A stretch of 8,820 nt of DNA from Limnohabitans sp. (GCA_030054275.1 JASGCF010000125.1:1-8820); one strand, 5' to 3'; positions 1-5,757 are shown, numbered from the stretch's first letter. Notes: generated from the letters alone by a model not told the origin. Translations and numbers: made by a program.

Positions 1-287
1 CACGCCTTCGCTTTGTGCTGCAAGGTGAGCAGTGTGAGTTCGTGGCGACTGCTGGCGCGAACGGTCGACTCTTTGTGGTCTTCGGCGACGCCACCAATGG
101 CACCGAGACCTACGGTGGCGGGCGATTTCTCGATATTCCGGCACCAGTCGATGGAAAGACGGTGATCGACTTCAATCGCGCCACGAATCCCCCGTGCTCA
201 TTCACTGCCTTCGCCACCTGTCCACTGCCTCCAGCGGGCAATCGTGTGTCGATCGCCGTCCACGCTGGTGAGCGCGTGCCACGATGA
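1..287 (+). CDS. DUF1684 family protein, 3' end only
   Basis: The gene enters from the left edge in the frame beginning at base 3, and about 94 C-terminal residues are present before the TGA at 285-287. The pattern is that of the DUF1684 C-terminus: a glycine-rich turn TYGGGRFLD, then a strand ending in IDFNRATNPPCSFTAFATCP, then the closing PLPPAGNRVSIAVHAGE segment. The NPPC...YATCP-like block with its two cysteines is the most recognisable part of this family. DUF1684 proteins are widespread in bacteria and have no settled biochemical function that I can state. A GTG at 15 is internal and not the start. The natural family end (IAVHAGER) coincides with the stop codon, so the protein looks intact at its 3' end. 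It converges on the peptidase gene that ends at 427. The family call is confident; the role is unknown. Confidence 0.85.
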   Translation, partial: RLRFVLQGEQCEFVATAGANGRLFVVFGDATNGTETYGGGRFLDIPAPVDGKTVIDFNRATNPPCSFTAFATCPLPPAGNRVSIAVHAGERVPR

Positions 288-336
288 CGACCCCGATGAG
301 GACCACGATGACGACCCTGACGACGACCACGACGAC
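283..336. repeat. 24-bp tandem repeat, 2.25 copies, Asp/His codons
   Basis: Two 24-bp units (283-306 and 307-330) differ at only three positions and are followed by a quarter unit (331-336). The repeat starts on the stop codon of the DUF1684 gene. Read in the frame beginning at 283, the units encode DDDPDEDH and DDDPDDDH. All three differences fall on third codon positions of that frame, two of them silent and one Glu/Asp. That frame is +1 relative to the DUF1684 frame. The tract is either a small non-coding expansion of GAC/GAT triplets or a remnant of an acidic tail lost through a frameshift. Confidence 0.8.
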
Positions 337-349
337 AAAGTAGTTCGAC

Positions 350-396
350 GACAAAACGCACCGCAGCGGACAGCGCCAATCGGCCGTCCGCTGCGG
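350..396 (-). terminator. Hairpin terminator between convergent genes
   Basis: An 11-bp perfect inverted repeat pairs 361-371 (CCGCAGCGGAC) with 386-396 (GTCCGCTGCGG) across a 14-base loop. The loop itself can form a 3-bp GCC/GGC pairing. On the - strand the stem is followed by TGCGTTTTG (358-350), a short T tract consistent with Rho-independent termination of the peptidase gene that stops at 427. On the + strand the stem is followed by GAACTTCTGC, which is a poor T tract, so termination of the DUF1684 transcript here is less certain. Confidence 0.65.
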
Positions 397-426
397 GAAC
401 TTCTGCAATGCGTCTCCCTCGGTTCG

Positions 427-2343
427 TTACGGGCACGCGCCCCACGACGCGAGCAACAGTGAGAGGTCTGCCGAATCGGTGATGCCGTCTTTGTTCACAT
501 CGAAGGTGATGGTCGTGCCACCCCAGTTTGCGAGAACGAGCGAGAGATCCGCGCTGTTGACGATGTCGTCGCCGTTGAGGTCTGCGTTGCAATCAGCCAC
601 GGGCTCACCAATCTCTTCGAGTTCGTCGGCGGGAATGTCTTGCCAACCTGGCCCGGCGTACAAATCTGGATCGAAGTTGTTGCGGCTCCGCAGCATTTCG
701 AAGCCCGTGCGAATCGGCTGCTCGTCGAAGAGCGACTCTGTGTCATACACCCACGCGACACCCGTTGCGCCGACCAACTTGCGCAGCACGCGCAGCGACT
801 TCCCATTCGAGACATACAGCCGATCTCCGTCACCCGCCGAGATCGATTGCACGCTGCCGAGGCCCGGCATGTTCAACACGCCCCAAGTCGCGTTCGGATT
901 GAGGCGACCAATGCGCCCATCACCACGATGACCAAAGTGCACGGTGCCGTCGGCAGCCACGCACATGGAAGAGCCCTCGCCGAGTGGAACGATTTCGGGA
1001 ACGAGGAACTGTGCGCGCAAACCAAGTCCACGATCAAGTTGCGTGAGTTTGCGCTGATTCGGACTGAGCACGAAGAGTGAGTCTGTCGAGTCGTCGTAGC
1101 CGAGCGCCTCTGGTTGAAGGACGGCGGCGGTGTATCCCTCAAGCACGCCGGTACGCGAGATACAGAAGACTTTTTCGCCGTTGTGGGTGTAGAGCTGCCC
1201 ATGACGGCCAACAACGATCTGCTGCAAGTCGCCGCTGATGTTCGGGTCTTCGACCGCGGATGAAGTGCCAGCAGCGAAATTCACGCGGCGAAGCTGGGTG
1301 GCGCCGGTCGTCAAACGCACGAGCGCGAAGGCATCGAGGCCTGCTGCGTCGTACACCACTTGTTTGACTTCCGCGACATCGGTGCCGAAATCAAAGTTCT
1401 GCGCGATGCCGCCGAAACCGGCGTCGCTCACCATTTCGATTTCCCAGTCTGCGGTACCCGTCTGTTTCCAAGTGAGCCCGCTGGCCGGCCGAATCGAGGT
1501 GTACCCATCGATGATGCGATGGACGCCATCCTTCAAGCCAAGATCAAGGTAACTGCGGTATCCGAGATCACCGAAATCGCGATACGCCACATCGAATCGC
1601 TTCGACTGAAAATCGCTTTGATAGTTGGCGCGAACGGCCCAACTCGTCTCATCTCCTTCGTCCTGCGCGGGATCACGCACCCAGAGTTGGATCGACGATA
1701 GATCGCGTTCGATGCGCGCGAGTGTCACAGAGTGCCCACCCTGACGCGTCACCAAGCCACCAGGGAGTTCCTTCCAACGGCCCCAGTTCAGACGCACAAG
1801 CCCGCCCAACACAGCAGCTTGACCGATGGTGTCGATGTTCGCTTCCTCGCCGTGTCTATGTTGCACGACAAACTTGCCTTGCGCGGCGGTCAGGTTCCAC
1901 AGGCTCAAACCTTGGATGAGGCCAGCTCCCGTGGTTCCGTCGTCGTCTGTTCCCATGTATCCACCCATGAGCCCGATGAAGTCGGTCATGGTTTGATGAT
2001 TGTCGGCATCGCGGTAATCAAGCGTGCCAGGCTGCACCATCGGGAACCCGTGGTGCGCCGCGTACCCGTACAAGTTCATCACAGCGGTCGGGACGCACGA
2101 CATGTATCCATTCGCCGGAAGCCCCCAGAGTCGCCGCTGATCGTAATCGGGCATATCTGTGATGCGATATCGGCAGTAGAACGGCGCCCAGACGGCTTGC
2201 ACGATGTCGGCCATCGCTGAGGTCGCGCAAAGTCCAGCGGCCGCGGCCATGGCCATAGATTGAATTCGGGACTGCAGACGGGGCTGCAGACAGGCCTTCA
2301 TACGAGGCTCCGTGCGGCTGGAAATCCGGTTTGGGGTGTGCAT
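427..2343 (-). CDS. Exported C39-like cysteine peptidase with C-terminal dockerin-like module
   Basis: This is a 638-residue secreted protein. Residues 1-45 form a signal peptide (basic n-region, then an Ala/Met-rich core ending ATSAMA). Residues 75-230 resemble the papain-fold C39-like peptidase domain: C83 in SCVPTAVMN, H204 in QGGHSVTLA and D224 in LWVRDPA are in the right order and spacing for a catalytic triad. Residues 310-530 contain repeated short strands with Gly/Asp turns (DGTVHFGHRGDGRIGRLNP, GDRLYVSNGKSLRVL), suggesting a partial beta-propeller or NHL-like region. Residues 585-638 are a pair of dockerin-like calcium loops bracketed by C585 and C637. ATG at 2343 was chosen because AGAGAGGA sits four bases upstream; the frame stays open to 2601 but that extension is not signal-like. 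No ABC transporter is adjacent, so bacteriocin processing is unlikely. Extracellular or surface proteolysis is inferred; substrate unknown. Confidence 0.82.
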   Translation of the reverse strand: MHTPNRISSRTEPRMKACLQPRLQSRIQSMAMAAAAGLCATSAMADIVQAVWAPFYCRYRITDMPDYDQRRLWGLPANGYMSCVPTAVMNLYGYAAHHGFPMVQPGTLDYRDADNHQTMTDFIGLMGGYMGTDDDGTTGAGLIQGLSLWNLTAAQGKFVVQHRHGEEANIDTIGQAAVLGGLVRLNWGRWKELPGGLVTRQGGHSVTLARIERDLSSIQLWVRDPAQDEGDETSWAVRANYQSDFQSKRFDVAYRDFGDLGYRSYLDLGLKDGVHRIIDGYTSIRPASGLTWKQTGTADWEIEMVSDAGFGGIAQNFDFGTDVAEVKQVVYDAAGLDAFALVRLTTGATQLRRVNFAAGTSSAVEDPNISGDLQQIVVGRHGQLYTHNGEKVFCISRTGVLEGYTAAVLQPEALGYDDSTDSLFVLSPNQRKLTQLDRGLGLRAQFLVPEIVPLGEGSSMCVAADGTVHFGHRGDGRIGRLNPNATWGVLNMPGLGSVQSISAGDGDRLYVSNGKSLRVLRKLVGATGVAWVYDTESLFDEQPIRTGFEMLRSRNNFDPDLYAGPGWQDIPADELEEIGEPVADCNADLNGDDIVNSADLSLVLANWGGTTITFDVNKDGITDSADLSLLLASWGACP

Positions 2344-2347
2344 GTGA

Positions 2348-2355
2348 TCCTCTCT
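2348..2355 (-). promoter_or_regulatory. Shine-Dalgarno site deciding the peptidase start
   Basis: On the - strand AGAGAGGA is followed by TCAC and then ATG at 2343. The match to the anti-SD is good and picks this ATG over the later in-frame ATG 14 codons downstream (2301) and over the longer open frame that reaches 2601. Confidence 0.7.
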
Positions 2356-2400
2356 TTGGTTCATTCGGGCATCGCGTGGCACGCACCATCGTGGGACGAA

Positions 2401-2453
2401 TCGGAGGGCCGCGCGCACCAGAATCAACAGATGTACTGCAGCGCCCCCTCCGA
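2401..2453. repeat. Long-spaced inverted repeat TCGGAGGG/CCCTCCGA
   Basis: TCGGAGGG (2401-2408) is the exact reverse complement of CCCTCCGA (2446-2453). Two mismatched pairs then separate the 8-bp arms from further GCG/CGC pairing, leaving an inner spacer of roughly 25-30 bases. It lies roughly mid-way between two divergent starts. It could be a two-site operator or an mRNA leader hairpin of the peptidase gene. No known regulator site is recognised. Confidence 0.45.
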
Positions 2454-2574
2454 ACGAAAGCAGATTTTCACAAAAGAGCCAAGGGAATCGTGAGAGATCG
2501 GTGGGCCCGGCGCGGAATGCGGTTGCCCCCTCGTCTGGGGCGCGTGCGGCCTGCACTGTGCCGCGAAACATCGT

Positions 2575-2580
2575 GAGGAG
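2575..2580 (+). promoter_or_regulatory. Shine-Dalgarno site of the monooxygenase
   Basis: GAGGAG lies seven bases before the ATG at 2588. It fixes this ATG as the start, directly ahead of the Rossmann nucleotide-binding loop, although the frame is open further upstream to 2501. Confidence 0.75.
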
Positions 2581-2587
2581 TATCAAG

Positions 2588-3718
2588 ATGCGATCCATCA
2601 TCGTCGGCGGCGGCGTCGGAGGCTGCGCGCTCGCAGCAGCCCTCTCTCGTTTTCAGTCCCCCGCTACGGGCCCACACGCGCGAGTCATTCTTGAGCGCAG
2701 GGCCACTGGCGCGTCGGGCGGCATGGGCTTCATTCTGATGCCGAACGGACTTGAGGCGCTTGCGTCGATCGCACCCGATCGCGATTGGGCGGCACTTGGT
2801 CGCACGATTCGCGTCGCCTCGCTGCGATCATCGGACGGCGACATACTGACAGAGCACAACCTCGAGCCGGCTGTGTGTGTTGCACGGGAACGCTTTCTGA
2901 AGGCACTGCGTGATGAGGCGTTCGCAGACGCGACAACCTGCATGTTGGAGGGCCGTGGATGTACCGCGATCGAACGAGACGCGCACGGTGTTGCGCGCGC
3001 TGTCACGCTTGACGATGAACAACGCATCGCCGGCGATGTGATCTTCGGCGCAGACGGTGCCAATTCACAGGTTCGACGCTCGCTCTTTCCGACCGCCGAA
3101 CTTTCCGACGCAGCGATTCACGAGATTGTCTCCGTGGCTGACGCGCCAGATCTCGCACGCGAACTCGGCGCAACATTCCGTAAGTTCCATGATCCACGCG
3201 GCGGACTTGCCGTCGGCATGCTTGCAGAAAGCGCGTCGCGTGTCGTGTGGTTCATCCAGATGGATGCTGCACGACATCGTGTGACTTCGACAGACGCCTC
3301 ATCGCTTGCCGCCTTTGCGGACGCGATGCTCGATGGTTGGTCGAGTGAGATCATGGAAGTGCTTGCAACAACGGATTTCAGCAAGTCGCATCTTTGGAAG
3401 ACTCGCGATCTTGCGCCTCTCGCCGCACTCTCTGACCAAAACATTGCGCTGCTCGGTGATGCTGCGCATGCGTGTCTTCCCTTTACAAGTCAAGGTGCGA
3501 ATGGCGCGTTGGTCGACGCTCTCTTGCTTGCGCAACTCCTCAAGGATGTCTCTTGCGCTGAGGGTGCGCGTGAAGCGTTTGAGATGTACTCGGCAGCGCG
3601 TCGACCGCATCATCGGCGCATGTTCATGGAAGGGCGTCGCTTGCGCGCGTCGTTCCTAGAGCCGCTTGAGCGTTGCGCGTCGGGCCTTGCGTCCCCTGTA
3701 CTTCCACTCGTTGCGTGA
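2588..3718 (+). CDS. FAD-dependent monooxygenase (class A flavoprotein hydroxylase type)
   Basis: The 376-residue product has the three sequence marks of the PHBH/UbiH/salicylate-hydroxylase superfamily. The dinucleotide-binding loop GGGVGG is at residues 7-12, with the ribose-binding acid at E36 ending the second strand. The DG motif is GADGANS at 154-160. The GD motif is LLGDAAHACLPFTSQGANG at 288-306, which binds the FAD pyrophosphate and ribityl part. R100 or R102 sits where the family has its conserved arginine. Members use NAD(P)H and O2 to hydroxylate aromatic or other electron-rich substrates, usually in the cytosol; the substrate here cannot be read. Length is typical, and there is no signal peptide or membrane segment. 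It is followed, after 317 bases, by a PLP enzyme on the same strand, so the two may be related in function. A geranylgeranyl-reductase-like role is less likely given the GD motif. Confidence 0.87.
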   Translation: MRSIIVGGGVGGCALAAALSRFQSPATGPHARVILERRATGASGGMGFILMPNGLEALASIAPDRDWAALGRTIRVASLRSSDGDILTEHNLEPAVCVARERFLKALRDEAFADATTCMLEGRGCTAIERDAHGVARAVTLDDEQRIAGDVIFGADGANSQVRRSLFPTAELSDAAIHEIVSVADAPDLARELGATFRKFHDPRGGLAVGMLAESASRVVWFIQMDAARHRVTSTDASSLAAFADAMLDGWSSEIMEVLATTDFSKSHLWKTRDLAPLAALSDQNIALLGDAAHACLPFTSQGANGALVDALLLAQLLKDVSCAEGAREAFEMYSAARRPHHRRMFMEGRRLRASFLEPLERCASGLASPVLPLVA

Positions 3719-3774
3719 CGATCGTGATTGCCATGAGTGCATGCCGATCCATTCCACACGAGATCACGCGCGAA

Positions 3775-3791
3775 TCACACGAACCGTGTGA
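3775..3791. repeat. Inverted repeat TCACACG-AAC-CGTGTGA
   Basis: A perfect 7-bp arm pair surrounds a 3-base centre. It is 57 bases after the monooxygenase stop and is not followed by a T tract, so it resembles a dimeric regulator site more than a terminator. The half-site ACACGA also occurs once more at 3757-3762. Confidence 0.5.
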
Positions 3792-3900
3792 ACTCGATCC
3801 TCGTAGCGCGGTCACAGTCGATGGCCTCGCAACATGCGTCGACTGCGCGACAACTTCCTTTGCAGTCAGCGTGCAGACGGACAGCCTTGCGCATCGTTCA

Positions 3901-3912
3901 CTGTTGCAACAG
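3901..3912. repeat. 12-bp perfect palindrome CTGTTGCAACAG
   Basis: The sequence is identical on both strands. It shares its GTTGC and GCAAC halves with the hairpin at 3956-3983, so the two elements could pair with each other as well as within themselves. It could be an operator or one arm of alternative RNA structures. Confidence 0.5.
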
Positions 3913-3936
3913 CAGGAATTCATTGGATACAGCGCA

Positions 3937-3983
3937 GGTCCCGCGCGCGAGGACCACTCGCAACATCAGAAAAGTTGCGGAGT
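3937..3983 (+). promoter_or_regulatory. Two tandem hairpins in the leader
   Basis: Hairpin one pairs GGTCC (3937-3941) with GGACC (3951-3955) across a CGCGCGCGA loop. Hairpin two begins at the next base: ACTCGCAAC (3956-3964) pairs with GTTGCGGAGT (3974-3983), with one bulged G and the loop ATCAGAAAA. There is no U tract after either stem. They end 40 bases before the ribosome site of the PLP enzyme. No known riboswitch class is recognised. Confidence 0.45.
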
Positions 3984-4023
3984 GTCGACGCGGATGTCGC
4001 ATGCCCGCGCGCAAACAACGCAC

Positions 4024-4030
4024 GAGGTGA
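4024..4030 (+). promoter_or_regulatory. Shine-Dalgarno site of the PLP enzyme
   Basis: GAGGTGA is five bases before the ATG at 4036. A second candidate, GAGGGA at 4071-4076, is seven bases before an in-frame ATG at 4084, so either start is possible. The upstream one is chosen for the stronger and better spaced match. Confidence 0.55.
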
Positions 4031-4035
4031 TCGAT

Positions 4036-5268
4036 ATGCGATATCACACGGCTCAACTTACGACGGCCCCGAGGGACTTGCGCATGGACGCCCAAATTGC
4101 ACGCGAACCAGACTTCGAAGCGCTGCGAAAGCGCGCGTTCAATTTGCGCTGGGCGGAGTGTCCGCCGGATGTGATTCCACTCACCGCTGCAGACCCAGAT
4201 TTGCCCATCGCTCCAGCAATCACCGCCGCACTGGTGCGATACATCACGACGCCGCATCTCCCCTACGGACCCGCAGCTGGACTTCCCGAGTTCCGCAGTG
4301 CAGTCGCTGCACATTTCATGCGTACGAAGTCTGCGGAAATTGATCCAACACGAGTCATTGCTGCGAACTCCGCAGCGAGCGCGATCACCTTGGTTGCGCG
4401 TGAAGTTTTGCGCGCGGGCGACGAAGTTGTGGTGCAAGACCCAGTGGACTTTCTCGTTTCGGAAAGTGTGCGACGCGCTGGCGCGACGATACGCCTCTGG
4501 CGCGCAGACAACGGTCGATTCACACCGGACGGACTTCGCGACGCTTGGGGAAACCGCACGCGCGCACTCTTCGTGTGTCACCCACATAATCCGCTTGGAA
4601 CATTGTGGTCGCCCGCCGAAGTTCAAGCGATTGCAGAGTTCGCGTCCGAGCGCGAAGCGACCTTGGTTTCTGACGAGGTGTGGTCTGATGTCGTGCTTGA
4701 TGGCCGCAAGTTTCGTTCGTTTGCTGCCCATGGCGACGACACCTGTCACGCGTGGGTCGTACACGGCATGTCGAAAGGTTTCGCGATGGCCGGACTTCGT
4801 GTGGGCAGTGTGATCGCTCCCAGTCGCGCGGCAGCCGACACTTTTGTCAGCAACCAGGGATTTGCGCAGACGATCGAAGGAGTTTCGACGCTCTCACAGA
4901 TTGCAGCCACAGCTGCGCTGCGTGATGCAGGCGCGTGGCACAGCGAGTTTCTTGCACATTGCGCGCGTCTGCGCGATCACGCCATCAAACGGCTTTCGAA
5001 ACTTGAAGGTGTGCGTATTCCGCGCGCGCCAGAGGCAACATTCGTGTTGTTTGCGAATGTTCAAGCGACTGCGATTGCCGAAGATGAACTTGCTCGACGC
5101 ATCGAACGCATCGCCCGCGTTCGTGTCGTTCCTGGAAGTCCGCGATGGTTCGGAAACGGCGCGGCAGGTCATATTCGCTTGAGTTTGGCCACCACACGCG
5201 AAGTACTCGACGAAGCGCTTGATCGCATGCAGGCGGCGTGGCAAGACATCCTGCACAACGCGGTGTGA
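4036..5268 (+). CDS. PLP-dependent MalY/PatB-like aminotransferase or C-S lyase
   Basis: A 410-residue fold-type I PLP enzyme of the class I/II aminotransferase family, closest in pattern to the MalY/PatB (cystathionine beta-lyase-like) branch. Visible marks: TAADPDLPIAPAI at 50-62, where MalY/PatB proteins have VADMDFP; Y77 in PYGPAAGLPEFR; N185 in CHPHNPLGTLW; D213 in SDEVWSDVVLDG, where the branch usually has SDEIHSDL; the Schiff-base lysine K247 in HGMSKGFAMAGLR; and the carboxylate-binding arginine R381 in HIRLSLA. All catalytic positions are kept. Family members either transaminate amino acids or cleave C-S bonds of cystathionine or cysteine conjugates. The Trp in place of the branch His (W216) and the altered first motif leave the reaction open. 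It may start at 4084 instead (394 residues). The protein is cytosolic. It lies downstream of the monooxygenase, possibly with its own promoter given the 317-bp gap. Confidence 0.85.
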   Translation: MRYHTAQLTTAPRDLRMDAQIAREPDFEALRKRAFNLRWAECPPDVIPLTAADPDLPIAPAITAALVRYITTPHLPYGPAAGLPEFRSAVAAHFMRTKSAEIDPTRVIAANSAASAITLVAREVLRAGDEVVVQDPVDFLVSESVRRAGATIRLWRADNGRFTPDGLRDAWGNRTRALFVCHPHNPLGTLWSPAEVQAIAEFASEREATLVSDEVWSDVVLDGRKFRSFAAHGDDTCHAWVVHGMSKGFAMAGLRVGSVIAPSRAAADTFVSNQGFAQTIEGVSTLSQIAATAALRDAGAWHSEFLAHCARLRDHAIKRLSKLEGVRIPRAPEATFVLFANVQATAIAEDELARRIERIARVRVVPGSPRWFGNGAAGHIRLSLATTREVLDEALDRMQAAWQDILHNAV

Positions 5269-5271
5269 TGT

Positions 5272-5294
5272 CTCCGCGCGCTTCGGGCGCGGAG
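5272..5294. terminator. GC-rich hairpin with UUCG loop between convergent genes
   Basis: CTCCGCGC (5272-5279) pairs with GCGCGGAG (5287-5294). A bulged G and a C-UUCG-G tetraloop closure fill the middle. It begins three bases after the PLP enzyme stop and ends seven bases before the stop of the convergent Dabb lipoprotein gene. Neither side has a real T tract (only CATTTA on +), so it may act as a weak bidirectional terminator or a 3'-end stabiliser. Confidence 0.55.
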
Positions 5295-5301
5295 TCCGCA
5301 T

Positions 5302-5757
5302 TTACGGCGCGAAGTCAACGATGTACGACTTCTTCCACTTTGGACGCCACGCACGCACCAACTCTTGATGCAGCGGATGCTCAAGGTATGCCTTGTACGC
5401 ATCAACCGACTCGAACTGCACGATGATGCCAAGGTCGTAATCGCCGCTCACATTCGCGCGACCAATGTCGACCGGTGTGCCGCAGATATACCCTTTGACT
5501 TGAGGAATGTGCGGAAGTGCGCGATCACTTGCGGCGCGCATCGCTGGAATCTCGGCATCGTCGGCAAGATCGACCAGTACGACATGCTGGAGCGGGGCGC
5601 GCATGAATGGCGTGCGAGTGACAACTTCGCCTCTGTTTCCAGAGTAATCCTGCGTACAAGAGGCCAACATCGGAAGCGCAGCGCACGCAGCACCTCGCAA
5701 CAGCCAACGCGGCGCCCAACACATCGGAACATACGGGCGTTCACGCGTCTCACACAT
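5302..5757 (-). CDS. Predicted lipoprotein with Dabb (stress-responsive A/B barrel) domain
   Basis: The 151-residue product starts with a lipoprotein signal: arginines, a short Ala/Leu core, then the lipobox LASC with acceptor C34. Residues 55-148 fit the Dabb ferredoxin-like dimeric A/B barrel: the opening strand LQHVVLVDL with its conserved His (H58), a central helix ending in PQVKGYICG, and the closing block DYDLGIIVQFESVDAYKAYLEHPLHQELV. Dabb domains usually make small dimeric cytosolic proteins of about 100 residues; export as a lipoprotein is less usual. Starts are uncertain: ATG at 5757 is used, ATG at 5724 gives a shorter but adequate signal (140 residues), and TTG at 5778 is possible. 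None has a clear ribosome site. It begins 33 bases after the unknown Tat-type gene, so co-transcription is likely. Ligand or reaction unknown. Confidence 0.78.
   Translation of the reverse strand: MCETRERPYVPMCWAPRWLLRGAACAALPMLASCTQDYSGNRGEVVTRTPFMRAPLQHVVLVDLADDAEIPAMRAASDRALPHIPQVKGYICGTPVDIGRANVSGDYDLGIIVQFESVDAYKAYLEHPLHQELVRAWRPKWKKSYIVDFAP

Larger units (their letters stand above)
2344..2587. promoter_or_regulatory. Divergent promoter region
   Basis: These 244 bases separate the start of the peptidase (-) from the start of the monooxygenase (+), so promoters for both directions should lie here. I could not identify a convincing -35/-10 pair on either strand. An AT-rich island at 2464-2476 (TTTT CAC AAAA, itself a small inverted repeat) stands out in otherwise GC-rich DNA. 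A GCCCC/GGGGC hairpin (2525-2541) lies in what would be the monooxygenase leader. The inverted repeat at 2401-2453 is listed separately. Confidence 0.55.
3719..4035 (+). promoter_or_regulatory. 317-bp palindrome-rich leader ahead of the PLP enzyme
   Basis: No supported gene lies here. The region holds an inverted repeat at 3775-3791, a 12-bp perfect palindrome at 3901-3912, two hairpins in tandem at 3937-3983, and a 10-bp direct repeat CTCGCAACAT at 3826-3835 and 3957-3966. The aminotransferase frame is open across the whole gap and back into the monooxygenase (from 3673), with an ATG at 3733, but the translated stretch has no recognisable domain and lacks a good ribosome site. I therefore treat it as leader or promoter DNA. 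A weak promoter-like pair, TTGCAA at 3904 and GATACA about 17 bases later, is not convincing. Confidence 0.5.

Noticed and set aside
283..396. Possible CRISPR-like or mobile-element end at the repeat plus hairpin
   Set aside because: There are only two adjacent repeat units with no spacers, no target duplications and no transposase. The hairpin fits a convergent-gene terminator.
110..592. 160-codon open frame on - across the DUF1684 end, the repeat and the hairpin
   Set aside because: It overlaps the ends of two real genes. The Arg/His-rich repeat in it is just the tandem DNA repeat read in another frame.
1732..2220. 162-codon open frame on + inside the peptidase gene
   Set aside because: It is antisense to the C39-like domain that carries the catalytic Cys and His, and shows no domain or ribosome site.
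2267..2302. Short direct repeats CTGCAGAC in the peptidase signal region
   Set aside because: They encode the repeated LQ(P/S)R steps of the signal n-region. Two short copies are not enough to claim a functional repeat.
2344..2601. N-terminal extension of the peptidase frame up to 2601
   Set aside because: The extension overlaps the monooxygenase start and carries no useful signal, while a good AGAGAGGA site and a proper signal peptide mark the ATG at 2343.
3898..4764. 288-codon open frame on - opposite the PLP enzyme
   Set aside because: It is antisense to a conserved catalytic region, has no recognisable domain and is biased to Arg/Cys/His.
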